Part shown: piece by piece, positions 26,237 through 37,734 of the stretch
Layout: each line of letters starts with the position of its first letter
Position numbering within the stretch: the stretch's first letter is position 1
Source of the DNA: Petrolisthes cinctipes
Taxonomy: Eukaryota > Arthropoda > Malacostraca > Decapoda > Porcellanidae
Direction: 5' to 3'
Assembly: GCA_033782935.1 (NCBI GenBank)
Contig: JAWQEG010001306.1
Location: 2,790,001 to 2,854,000 of the forward strand
DNA length: 64,000 nt
Translations under genes and position numbers: made by a program
Notes under the pieces: model-generated
Seen by the model: the letters and a program-made list of their open reading frames with translations, nothing else
Told to the model about the DNA's origin: nothing
The model's database searches: none

Positions 26237-28614
26237 GTGTTAGAGTATTTTCAAAATACAGGCCAAAAACATACTGAAAATCGATCTTTTAGGTGCCCAA
26301 AAGTCGATATGTGCATGCATCTTCTGTACCCGTTTATATCTCAAATTCTGGCCCTAAACACCCGAAATTTCGATATTTTGGGGTCCCAGAAGCGATCTGT
26401 ACATGCCTACTCCGTGTTAGAGTATTTTCAAAATTCAGGCCCAAAACATGCTGAAAATCGATATTTTTGGTGCCCAAAGTCAATATGTGCATGTATCTTC
26501 TGTACCCGTTTATATCTCAAATTCAGGCTCAAAACACCCGAAAATTCAATATTTTGGGGTCCCAGAAGCAATCTGTACATGCCTACTCAGTGCTAGAATA
26601 TTTTCAAAATATAGGCTAAAAACATTCTAAAAATCGATCTTTTAGGTGCCAAAAAGTCGATATCTCAAATTCAGTCCCAAAACACCCGAAAATTCGATAT
26701 TTAGGGGTCCCAGAAGCGATCTGTACATGCCTACTCCGTGTTAGAGTATTTTCAAAATACATGCTCAAAACATACTGAAAATCGATCTTTTAGGTGCACA
26801 AAAGTCGATAAGTGCATGCATCTTCAGTACCCGTTTATATCTCAAATTCAAGCTCAAAACACCCGAAAATTCAATATTTTGGGGTCCCAGAAGCAATCTG
26901 TACATGCCTACTCAGTGTTAGAGTATTTTCAAAATACAGGCCCAAAACATGCTGAAAATCGATATTTTAGATGCCCAAAGTCAATATGTGCATGTATCTT
27001 CTGTACCCGTTTATATCTCAAATTCATGCTCAAAACACCCGAAAATTCAATATTTTGGGGTCCCAGAAGCAATCTGTACATGCCTACACAGTGCTAGAAT
27101 ATTTTCAAAATATAGGCTAAAAACATGCTAAAAATCGACATTTTAGGTGCCAAAAATCGATATCTCAAATTCAGTCCCAAAACACCCGAAAATTCGATAT
27201 TTAGGGGTCCCAGAAGCGATCTGTACATGCCTACTCCGTGTTAGAGTATTTTCAAAATACATGCTCAAAACATACTGAAAATCGATCTTTCAGGTGCACA
27301 AAAGTCGATATGTGCATGCATCTTCAGTACCCGTTTATATCTCAAATTCAGGCTCAAAACACCCGAAAATTCAATATTTTGGGGTCCCAGAAGCAATCTG
27401 TACATGCCTACTCAGTGTTAAAGTATTTTCAAAATACAGGCCCAAAACATGCTGAAAATCGATATTTTAGATGCCCAAAGTCAATATGTGCATGTATCTT
27501 CTGTACCCGTTTATATCTCAAATTCATGCTCAAAACACCCGAAAATTCAATATTTTGGGGTCCCAGAAGCAATCTGTACATGCCTAGACAGTGCTAGAAT
27601 ATTTTCAAATTATAGGCTAAAAACATGCTAAAAATCGACATTTTAGGTGCCAAAAATCGATATCTCAAATTCAGTCCCAAAACACCCGAAAATTCGATAT
27701 TTAGGGGTCCCAGAAGCGATCTGTACATGCCTAATCCGTGTTAGAGTATTTTCAAAATACATGCTCAAAACATACTGAATATCGATCTTTTAGGTGCACA
27801 AAAGTCGATATGTGCATGCATCTTCAGTACCCGTTTATATCTCAAATTCAGGCTCAAAACACCCGAAAATTCAATATTTTGGGGTCCCAGAAGCAATCTG
27901 TACATGCCTACTCAGTGTTAGAGTATTTTAAAAATACAGGCCCATAACATGCTGAAAATCGATATTTTAGATGCCCAAAGTCAATATGTGCATGTATCTT
28001 CTGTACCCGTTTATATCTCAAATTCAGGCTCAAAACACCCGAAAATTCAATATTTTGGGGTCCCAGAAGCAATCTGTACAGTGCTAGAATATTTTCAAAA
28101 TATAGGCTAAAAACATGTTAAAAATCGATCTTTTAGGTGCCAAAAAGTCGATATCTAAAATTCAGTCCCAAAACACCCGAAAATTCGATATTTAGGGGTC
28201 CCAGAAGCGATCTGTACATGCCTACCCCGTGTTAGAGTACTTTCAAAATACATGCTCAAAACATACTGAATATCGATCTTTTAGGTGCACAAAAGTCGAT
28301 ATGTGCATGCATCTTCAGTACCCGTTTATATCTCAAATTCAGGCTTAAAACACCCGAAAATTCAATATTTTGGGGTCCCAGAAGCAATCTGTACATGCCT
28401 ACTCAGTGTTAGAGTATTTTCAAAATACAGGCCCAAAACATGCTGAAAATCGATATTTTAGATGCCCAAAGTCAATATGTGCATGTATCTTCTGTACCCG
28501 TTTATATCTCAAATTCAGGCTCAAAACACCCGAAAATTCAATATTTTGGGGTCCCAGAAGCAATCTGTACATGCCTACTCAGTGCTAGAATATTTTCAAA
28601 ATATAGGCTAAAAA

Positions 28615-28665
28615 CATGCTACATGCTCATGCTATATACATGCTACATGCTATAAACGGGTACTG
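28615..28665 (+). other. Second copy of the catgcta/inversion patch
   Basis: Identical to the patch at 23126-23176, 5,489 bp away; the inverted 15-mer is at 28651-28665. The expected third position near 34105 has an ordinary C monomer, so the scar marks the left part of each 5,490-bp copy and bounds the duplication on the right. Confidence 0.9.
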
Positions 28666-30724
28666 AAAATCGATCTTTTAGGTGCACAAAAGTCGATATG
28701 TGCATGCATCTTCAGTACCCGTTTATATCTCAAATTCAGGCTCAAAACACCCGAAAATTCAATATTTTGGGGTCCCAGAAGCAATCTGTACATGCCTACA
28801 CCGTGTTAGAGTATTTTTAAAATACAGGCCAAAAACATACTGAAAATCGATCTTTTAGGTGCCCAAAAGTCGATATGTGCATGCATCCTCTGTACCCGTT
28901 TATATCTCAAATTCTGGCCCTAAACACCCGAAAAGTCGATATTTTGGGGTCCCAGAAGCGATCTGTACATGCTTACTCCGTGTTAGAGTATTTTCAAAAT
29001 TCAGGCCCAAAACATGCTGAAAATCGATATTTTTGGTGCCCAAAGTCAATATGTGCATGTATCTTCTGTACCCGTTTATATCTCAAATTCAGGCTCAAAA
29101 CAACCGAAAATTCAATATTTTGGGGTCCCAGAAGCAATCTGTACATGCCTACTCAGTGCTAGAATATTTTCAAAATATAGGCTAAAAACATGCTAAAAAT
29201 CGATCTTTTAAGTGCCAAAAAGTCTATATCTTAAATTCAGTCCCAAAACACCCGAAAATTCGATATTTATGGGTCCCAGAAGCGATCTGTACATGCCTAC
29301 TCCGTGTTAGAGTATTTTCAAAATACATGCTCAAAACATACTGAAAATCGATCTTTCAGGTGCACAAAAGTCGATATGTGCATGCATCTTCAGTACCCGT
29401 TTATATCTCAAATTCAGGCTCAAAACACCCGAAAATTCAATATTTTGGGGTCCCAGAAGCAATCTGTACATGCCTACTCAGTGTTAGAGTATTTTCAAAA
29501 TACAGGCCCAAAACATGCTGAAAATCGATATTTTAGATGCCCAAAGTCAATATGTGCATGTATCATCTGTACCCGTTTATATATCAAATTCAGGCTCAAA
29601 ACACCCGAAAATTCAATATTTTGGGGTCCCAGAAGTAATCTGTACATGCCTACACAGTGCTAGAATATTTTCAAAATATAGGCTAAAAACATGCTAAAAA
29701 TCGATATTATAGGTGCCAAAAAATCTATATCTCAAATTCAGTCCCATAACACCCGAAAATTCGATATTTAGAGGTCCCAGAAGCGATCTGTACATGCCTA
29801 CTCCGTGTTAAGGTATTTTTAAAATACAGGCCAAAAACATACTGAAAATCGATCTTGTAGGTGCCCAAAAGTCGATATGTGCATGCATCTTCTGTACCCG
29901 TTTATATCTCAAATTATGGACTTAAACACCCGAAAATTCGATATTTTGGGGTCCCAGAAACGATCTGTACATGCCTACTCCGTGTTAGAGTATTTTCAAA
30001 ATTCAGGCCCAAAACATGCTGAAAATCGATATTTTTGGTGCCCAAAGTCAATATGTGCATGTATCTTCTGTACCCGTTTATATCTGAAATTCAGGCTCAA
30101 AACACCCGAAAATTCAATATTTTGGGGTCCCAGAAGCAATCTGTACAGTGCTAGAATATTTTCAAAATATAGGCTAAAAACATGCTAAAAATCGATCTTT
30201 TAGGTGCCAAAAAGTCTATATCTCAAATTCAGTCCCAAAACACCCGAAAATTCGATATTTAGGGGTCCCAGAAGCGATCTGTACATGCCTACTCCGTGTT
30301 AGAGTATTTTCAAAATACATGCTCAAAACATACTGAAAATCGATCTTTTAGGTGCACAAAAGTCGATATGTGCATGCATCTTCAGTACCCGTTTATATCT
30401 CAAATTCAGGCTCAAAACACCCGAAAATTCAATATTTTGGGGTCCCAGAAGCAATCTGTACATGCCTACTCAGTGTTAGAGTATTTTCAAAATACAAGGT
30501 CCAAAACATGCTGAAAATCGATATTTTTGATTCCCAAAGTCAATATGTGCATGTATCTTCTGTACATGCCTACTCAGTGTTAGAGTATTTTCAAAATACA
30601 GGCCCAAAACATGCTAAAAATCGACATTTTAGGTGCCAAAAAGTCGATATATCAAATTCAGTCCCAAAACACCCGAAAATTCGATATTTAGGGGTCCCAG
30701 AAGCGATCTGTACATGCCTACTCC

Positions 30725-30901
30725 GTGTTAGAGTATTTTCAAAATACATGCTCAAAACATACTGAAAATCGATCTTTTAGGTGCACAAAAGTCGATATGT
30801 GCATGCATCTTCAGTACCCGTTTATATCTCAAATTCAGGCTCAAAACACCCGAAAATTCAATATTTTGGGGTCCCAGAAGCAATCTGTACATGCCTACTC
30901 A
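30725..30901 (+). repeat. Monomer type A1 (177 bp)
   Basis: Diagnostic bases are acatgctcaaaacatactg, atcgatcttttaggtgcac, the 8-bp palindrome tgcatgca, cttcagtaccc, attcaggctc, aattcaatattttgggg, gaagcaatctg and a ctcagtg ending. The aattcaat and gaagcaat sites are CA where A2 has CG. Confidence 0.93.
30733..30747. other. Dyad GTATTTT-C-AAAATAC in A and B1 monomers
   Basis: This is a perfect inverted repeat with 7-bp arms and a one-base centre. It is present near the start of A1, A2 and B1 monomers across the array. Occasional monomers break it, for example gttttttc at 35581, gtactttc at 36073 and gtattctc at 45272. Confidence 0.8.
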
Positions 30902-31077
30902 GTGTTAGAGTATTTTCAAAATACAGGCCCAAAACATGCTGAAAATCGATATTTTAGATGCCCAAAGTCAATATGTGCATGTATCTTCTGTACCCGTTTA
31001 TATCTCAAATTCAGGCTCAAAACACCCGAAAATTCAATATTTTGGGGTCCCAGAAGCAATCTGTACATGCCTACACA
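30902..31077 (+). repeat. Monomer type B1 (176 bp)
   Basis: Diagnostic bases are acaggcccaaaacatgctg, atattttagatgcccaaag, gtcaatatgtgcatgtatc and a cacagtg or ctcagtg ending that leads into C (gtgctag). It is normally flanked by A1 and C. Confidence 0.93.
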
Positions 31078-31225
31078 GTGCTAGAATATTTTCAAAATAT
31101 AGGCTAAAAACATGCTAAAAATCGACATTTTAGGTGCCAAAAAATCGATATCTCAAATTCAGTCCCAAAACACCCGAAAATTCGATATTTAGGGGTCCCA
31201 GAAGCGATCTGTACATGCCTACTCC
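31078..31225 (+). repeat. Monomer type C (148 bp, short monomer)
   Basis: C starts gtgctagaatatttt and lacks 29 bp that long monomers have between cgatat and ctcaaattc; the junction is at 31151/31152. The missing segment starts gtgcatg and ends tttatat, and ATAT flanks both sides of the gap in the long form. There are two main subtypes, atcgatcttttaggtgccaa and atcgacattttaggtgccaa. Exactly one C closes each HOR unit. Its length is close to a nucleosome core, which may be coincidence. Confidence 0.93.
31086..31100. other. Dyad ATATTTT-C-AAAATAT in C monomers
   Basis: The equivalent site in C has both outer bases changed (G to A and C to T), so the seven-pair symmetry is preserved. B2 monomers have a one-base mismatch here. 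The paired change could reflect selection on a protein-bound dyad, or conversion. Confidence 0.78.
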
Positions 31226-32227
31226 GTGTTAGAGTATTTTCAAAATACATGCTCAAAACATACTGAAAATCGATCTTTTAGGTGCACAAAAGTCGATATG
31301 TGCATGCATCTTCAGTACCCGTTTATATCTCAAATTCAGGCTCAAAACACCCGAAAATTCAATATTTTGGGGTCCCAGAAGCAATCTGTACATGCCTACT
31401 CAGTGTTAGAGTATTTTCAAAATACAGGCCCAAAACATGCTGAAAATCGATATTTTAGATTCCCAAAGTCAATATGTGCATGTATCTTCTGTACCCGTTT
31501 ATATCTCAAATTCAGGCTCAAAACACCCGAAAATTCAATATTTTGGGGTCCCAGAAGCAATCTCTACATGCCTACACAGTGCTAGAATATTTTCAAAATA
31601 TAGGCTAAAAGCATGCTGAAAATCGATATTTTAGGTGCCAAAAAATCGATATCTCAAATTCAGTCCCAAAACACCCGAAAATTCGATATTTAGAGGTCCC
31701 AGAAGGTATATGTACATACCTACTCCGTGTTAGAGTATTTTCAAAATACAGGCCAAAAACATACTGAAAATCGATCTTTTAGGTGCCCAAAAGTCGATAA
31801 GTGCATGCATCTTCTGTACCCGTTTATATCTCAAATTCTGGCCCTAAACACCCGAAAATTCGATATTTTGGGGTCCCAGAAGCGATCTGTACATGCCTAC
31901 TCCGTGTTAGAGTATTTTCAAATTTCAGGCCCAAAACATGCTGAAAATCGATATTTTTGGTGCCCAAAGTCAATATGTGCATGTATCTTCTGTACCCGTT
32001 TATATCTCAAATTCAGGCTCAAAACACCCGAAAATTCAATATTTTGGGGTCCCAGAAGCAATCTGTACATGCCTACTCAGTGCTAGAATATTTTCAAAAT
32101 ATAGGCTAAAAACATGCTAAAAATCGATCTTTTAGGTGCCAAAAAGTCGATATCTCAAATTCAGTCCCAAAACACCCGAAAATTCGATATTTAGGGGTCC
32201 CAGAAGCGATCTGTACATGCCTACTCC

Positions 32228-33227
32228 GTGTTAGAGTATTTTCAAAATACATGCTCAAAACATACTGAAAATCGATATTTTAGGTGCACAAAAGTCGATA
32301 AGTGCATGCATCTTCAGTACCCGTTTATATCTCAAATTCAAGCTCAAAACACCCGAAAATTCAATATTTTGGGGTCCCAGACGCAATCTGTACATGCCTA
32401 CTCAGTGTTAGAGTATTTTCAAAATACAGGCCCAAAACATGCTGAAAATCGATATTTTAGATGCCCAAAGTCAATATGTGCATGTATCTTCTGTACCCGT
32501 TTATATCTCAAATTCATGCTCAAAACACCCGAAAATTCAATATTTTGGGGTCCCAGAAGCAATCTGTACATGCCTACACAGTGCTAGAATATTTTCAAAA
32601 TATAGGCTAAAAACATGCTAAAAATCGACATTTTAGGTGCCAAAAATCGATATCTCAAATTCAGTCCCAAAACACCCGAAAATTCGATATTTAGGGGTCC
32701 CAGAAGCGATCTGTACATGCCTACTCCGTGTTAGAGTATTTTCAAAATACATGCTCAAAACATACTGAAAATCGATCTTTTAGATGCACAAAAGTCGATA
32801 TGTGCATGCATCTTCAGTACCCGTTTATATCTCAAATTCAGGCTCAAAACACCCGAAAATTCAATATTTTGGGGTCCCAGAAGCAATCTGTACATGCCTA
32901 CTCAGTGTTAAAGTATTTTCAAATTACAGGCCCAAAACATGCTGAAAATCGATATTTTAGATGCCCAAAGTCAATATGTGCATGTATCTTCTGTACCCGT
33001 TTATATCTCAAATTCATGCTCAAAACACCCGAAAATTCAATATTTTGGGGTCCCAGAAGCAATCTGTACATGCCTACACAGTGCTAGAATATTTTCAAAA
33101 TATAGGCTAAAAACATGCTAAAAATCGACATTTTAGGTGCCAAAAATCGATATCTCAAATTCAGTCCCAAAACACCCGAAAATTCAATATTTAGGGGTCC
33201 CAGAAGCGATCTGTACATGCCTACTCC
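32228..33227 (+). repeat. Displaced two-HOR cassette, copy 2
   Basis: Carries the same private variants as 25236-26236 (ccagacgcaatc near 32387, ttttagatgcac near 32780, caaattacagg near 32921). It is made of two 500-bp units, each with the short A-run in C. Confidence 0.82.
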
Positions 33228-34219
33228 GTGTTAGAGTATTTTCAAAATACATGCTCAAAACATACTGAAAATCGATCTTTTAGGTGCACAAAAGTCGATA
33301 TGTGCATGCATCTTCAGTACCCGTTTATATCTCAAATTCAGGCTCAAAACACCCGAAAATTCAATATTTTGGGGTCCCAGAAGCAATCTGTACATGCCTA
33401 CTCAGTGTTAAAGTATTTTCAAAATACAGGCCCAAAACATGCTGAAAATCGATATTTTAGATGCCCAAAGTCAATATGTGCATGTATCTTCTGTACCCGT
33501 TTATATCTAAAATTCAGGCTCAAAACACCCGAAAATTCAATATTTTTGGGTCCCAGAAGCAATCTGTACAGTGCTAGAATATTTTCAAAATATAGGCTAT
33601 AAACATGCTAAAAATCGACCTTTTAGGTGCCAAAAAGTCGATATCTAAAATTCAGTCCCAAAACACCCGAAAATTCGATATTTAGGGGTCCCAGAAGCGA
33701 TCTGTACATGCCTACTCCGTGTTAGAGTATTTTCAAAATACATGCTCAATACATACTGAATATCGATCTTTTAGGTGCACAAAAGTCGATATGTGCATGC
33801 ATCTTCAGTACCCGTTTATATCTCAAATTCAGGCTCAAAACACCCGAAAATTCAATATTTTGGGGTCCCAGAAGCGATCTGTACATGCCTACTCAGTGTT
33901 AGAGTATTTTCAAAATACAGGCCCAAAACATGCTGAAAATCGATATTTTAGATGCCCAAAGTCAATATGTGCATGTATCTTCTGTACCCGTTTATATCTC
34001 AAATTCAGGCTCAAAACACCCGAAAATTCAATATTTTGGGGTCCCAGAAGCAATCTGTACATGCCTACTCAGTGCTAGAATATTTTCAAAATATAGGCTA
34101 AAAACATGCTAAAAATCGATCTTTGAGGTGCCAAAAAGTCGATATCTCAAATTCAGTCCCAAAACACCCGAAAATTCGATATTTAGGGGTCCCAGAAGCG
34201 ATCTGTACATGCCTACTCC

Positions 34220-35072
34220 GTGTTAGAGTATTTTCAAAATACATGCTCAAAACATACTGAAAATCGATCTTTTAGGTGCACAAAAGTCGATATGTGCATG
34301 CATCTTCAGTACCCGTTTATATCTCAAATTCAGGCTCAAAACACCCGAAAATTCAATATTTTGGGGTCCCAGAAGCAATCTGTACATGCCTACTCAGTGT
34401 TAGAGTATTTTCAAAATTCAGGCCCAAAACATGCTGAAAATCGATCTTTTAGGTGCACAAAAGTCGATATGTGCATGCGTCTTCAGTACCCGTTTATATC
34501 TCAAATTCAGGCTCAAAACACCCGAAAATTCGATATTTTGGGGTCCCAGAAGGTATCTGTACATGCCTACTCCGTGTTAGAGTATTTTCAAAATTCAGGC
34601 CCAAAACACGCTGAAAATCGATATTTTTGGTGCCCAAAGTCAATATGTGCATGTATCTTCTGTACCCGTTTTTATCTCAAATTCAGGCTCAAAACAACCG
34701 AAAATTCAATATTTTGGGGTCCCAAAAGCAATCTGTACATGCCTACTCTGTGTTAGAGTATTTTCAAAATACAGGCCCAAAACATGCTGAAAATCGATAT
34801 TTTAGATGCCCAAAGTCAATATGTGCATGTATCTTCTGTACCCGTTTATATCTCAAATTCAGGCTCAAAACACCCGAAAATTCAATATTTTGGGGTCCCA
34901 GAAGCAATCTGTACATGCCTACACAGTGCTAGAATATTTTCAAAATATAGGCTAAAAACATGCTAAAAATCGACATTTTAGGTGCCAAAAATCGATATCT
35001 CAAATTCAGTCCCAAAGCACCCGAAAATTCGATATTTAGGGGTCCCAGAAGCGATCTGTACATGCCTACTCC
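34220..35072 (+). repeat. Five-monomer HOR unit (853 bp)
   Basis: Order is A1 34220, A1-like with gcgtc variant 34397, B2 34574, B1 34750, C 34926. The second monomer joins a B2-like start to an A1-like body, which marks an exchange between types. The C monomer is 147 bp, one A short. Related five-monomer units with the same order start at 43391 and 58234 (854 bp each). Confidence 0.9.
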
Positions 35073-35573
35073 GTGTTAGAGTATTTTCAAAATACATGCT
35101 CAAAACATACTGAAAATCGATCTTTTAGGTGCACAAAAGTCGATATGTGCATGCATCTTCAGTACCCGTTTATATCTCAAATTCAGGCTCAAAACACCCG
35201 AAAATTCAATATTTTGGGGTCCCAGAAGCAATCTGTACATGCCTACTCAGTGTTAAAGTATTTTCAAAATACAGGCCCAAAACATGCTGAAAATCGATAT
35301 TTTAGATGCCCAAAGTCAATATGTGCATGTATCTTCTGTACCCGTTTATATCTCAAATTCAGGCTCAAAACACCCGAAAATTCAATATTTTGGGGTCGCA
35401 GAAGCAATCTGTACATGCCTACACAGTGCTAGAATATTTTCAAAATATAGGCTAAAAACATGCTAAAAATCGACATTTTAGGTGCCAAAAAATCGATATC
35501 TCAAATTCAGTCCCAAAACACCCGAAAATTCCATATTTAGAGGTCCCAGAAGGTATCTGTACATGCCTACTCC

Positions 35574-36064
35574 GTGTTAGAGTTTTTTCAAAATACAGGC
35601 CAAAAACATACTGAAAATCGATCTTTTAGGTGCCCAAAAGTCGATATGTGCATGCATCTTCTGTACCCGTTTATATCTCAAATTCTGGCCCTAAACACCC
35701 GAAAATTCGATATTTTGGGGTCCCAGAAGCGATCTGTACATGCCTACTCCGTGTTAGAGTATTTTCAAAATTCAGGCCCAAAACATGCTGAAATTCGATA
35801 TTTTTGGTGCCCAAAGTCAATATGTGCATGTATCTTCTGTACCCGTTTATATCTGAAATTCAGGCTCAAAACACCCGAAAATTCAATATTTTGGGGTCCC
35901 AGAAGCAATCTGTACAGTGCTAGAATATTTTCAAAATATAGGCTAAAAACATGCTAAAAATCGATCTTTTAGGTGCCAAAAAGTCGATATCTAAAATTCA
36001 GTCCCAAAACACCCGAAAATTCGATATTTAGGGGTCCCAGAAGCGATCTGTACATGCCTACTCC
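35574..36064 (+). repeat. 491-bp unit with gagttttttc variant, four copies in the window
   Basis: An A2 monomer with gagttttttcaaaatac is followed by a B2 with gaaattcgatattttt and ttatatctgaaattc, truncated by 10 bp, then C. The same cassette starts at 40406, 51423 and 55263. Neighbouring sequence is also shared: a preceding ggtcgcagaag variant in B1 and a following A1 with gtactttc. Spacings are 4,832, 11,017 and 3,840 bp, so a segment of at least 1.1 kb has been copied repeatedly. Confidence 0.9.
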
Positions 36065-37066
36065 GTGTTAGAGTACTTTCAAAATACATGCTCAAAACAT
36101 ACTGAATATCGATCTTTTAGGTGCACAAAAGTCGATATGTGCATGCATCTTCAGTACCCGTTTATATCTCAAATTCAGGCTCAAAACACCCGAAAATTCA
36201 ATATTTTGGGGTCCCAGAAGCAATCTGTACATGCCTACTCAGTGTTAGAGTATTTTCAAAATACAGGCCCAAAACATGCTGAAAATCGATATTTTAGATG
36301 CCCAAAGTCAATATGTGCATGTATCTTCTGTACCCGTTTATATCTCAAATTCATGCTCAAAACACCCGAAAATTCAATATTTTCGGGTCCCAGAAGCAAT
36401 CTGTACATGCCTACACAGTGCTAGAATATTTTCAAAATATAGGCTAAAAACATGCTAAAAATCGATCTTTTAGGTGCCAAAAAGTCGATATCTAAAATTC
36501 AGTCCCAAAACACCCGAAAATTCGATATTTAGAGGTCCCAGAAGCGATCTGTACATGCCTACTCCGTGTTAGAGTATTTTCAAAATACATGCTCAAAACA
36601 TACTGAATATCGATCTTTTAGGTGCACAAAAGTCGATATGTGCATGCATCTTCAGTACACGTTTATATCTCAAATTCAGGCTCAAAACACCCGAAAATTC
36701 AATATTTTGGGGTCCCAGAAGCAATCTGTACATGCCTACTCAGTGTTAGAGTATTTTCAAAATACAGGCCCAAAACATGCTGAAAATCGATATTTTAGAT
36801 GCCCAAAGTCAATATGTGCATGTATCTTCTGTACCCGTTTATATCTCAAATTCAGGCTCAAAACACCCGAAAATTCAATATTTTGGGGTCCCAGAAGCAA
36901 TCTGTACATGCCTACACAGTGCTAGAATATTTTCAAAATATAGGCTAAAAGCTTGCTGAAAATCGATATTTTAGGTGCCAAAAAATCGATATCTCAAATT
37001 CAGTCCCAAAACACCCGAAAATTCGATATTTAGAGGTCCCAGAAGGTATCTGTACATGCCTACTCC

Positions 37067-37734
37067 GTGTTAGAGTATTTTCAAAATACAGGCCAAAAAC
37101 ATACTGAAAATCGATCTTTTAGGTGCACAAAAGTCGATATGTGCATGCATCTTCAGTACCCGTTTATATCTCAAATTCAGGCTCAAAACACCCGAAAATT
37201 CAATATTTTGGGGTCCCAGAAGCAATCTGTACATGCCTACTCAGTGTTAGAGTATTTTCAAAATTCAGGCCCAAAACATGCTGAAAATCGATCTTTTAGG
37301 TGCACAAAAGTCGATATGTGCATGCGTCTTCAGTACCCGTTTATATCTCAAATTCAGGCTCAAAACACCCGAAAATTCGATATTTTGGGGTCCCAGAAGG
37401 TATCTGTACATGCCTACTCCGTGTTAGAGTATTTTCAAAATTCAGGCCCAAAACATGCTGAAAATCGATATTTTAGATGCCCAAAGTCAATATGTGCATG
37501 TATCTTCTGTACCCGTTTATATCACAAATTCAGGCTCAAAACACCCGAAAATTCAATATTTTGGGGTCGCAGAAGCAATCTGTACAGTGCTAGAATATTT
37601 TCAAAATATAGGCTAAAAACATGCTAAAAATCGATCTTTTAGGTGCCAAAAAGTCGATATCTAAAATTCAGTCCCAAAACACCCGAAAATTCGATATTTA
37701 GGGGTCCCAGAAGCGATCTGTACATGCCTACTCC
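37067..37734 (+). repeat. Four-monomer HOR unit (668 bp)
   Basis: Order is A (A2-like start, A1-like body) 37067, A1-like gcgtc variant 37244, truncated B1 37421 (166 bp), C 37587. Because the two leading monomers are 177 bp and the third adds no early stop, this unit holds the longest open frame in the window (186 codons), which is not evidence of a gene. Confidence 0.9.

Larger units (their letters stand above)
30725..31225 (+). repeat. Reference HOR, type I (A1-B1-C, 501 bp)
   Basis: Monomers are A1 30725-30901, B1 30902-31077 and C 31078-31225. This is the commonest arrangement in the window. 501 is a multiple of three, so any frame in one unit recurs in the next, which explains the repeated 119-codon open frames. 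Confidence 0.95.
22980..34110 (+). repeat. 5,490-bp tandem duplication
   Basis: Positions x and x+5489 (or +5490) match from about 22980 to about 28620, so two copies lie end to end (about 22980-28469 and 28470-34110). Paired landmarks are the inserted patch at 23126/28615, the 104-bp monomer at 24984/30473, and unit starts 23815/29304, 24316/29805, 24807/30296, 26237/31727 and 27738/33228. The one-base change in offset comes from the homopolymer deletion in the unit at 25236. Within this frame a cassette of about 1 kb is out of place (25236-26236). Confidence 0.92.
22740..34219 (+). repeat. HOR domain of the 5,490-bp duplication
   Basis: Unit starts are 22740, 23314, 23815, 24316, 24807, 25236, 25736, 26237, 26738, 27238, 27738, 28229, 28803, 29304, 29805, 30296, 30725, 31226, 31727, 32228, 32728, 33228 and 33719. 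Rearranged units are 574 bp (22740, 28229) and 429 bp (24807, 30296). Truncated 491-bp units (24316, 27738, 29805, 33228) reappear after being absent for about 22 kb. The 500-bp units at 25236, 26738, 27238, 32228 and 32728 lack one A in the gccaaaaaatcg run of C. Confidence 0.93.

Noticed and set aside
30790..30850. CENP-B box-like motif on the acccgtttatatctcaa stretch
   Set aside because: Against the core pattern CCCG, 4N, T, 2N, CGAA it matches about 7 of 9 fixed positions; the CG of the last block is missing. I would not annotate it without binding data.
37067..37627. Longest open frame (186 codons)
   Set aside because: It exists only because two 177-bp monomers precede a third without a stop. 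Shorter versions occur everywhere in the array, so its length reflects monomer order rather than coding selection.
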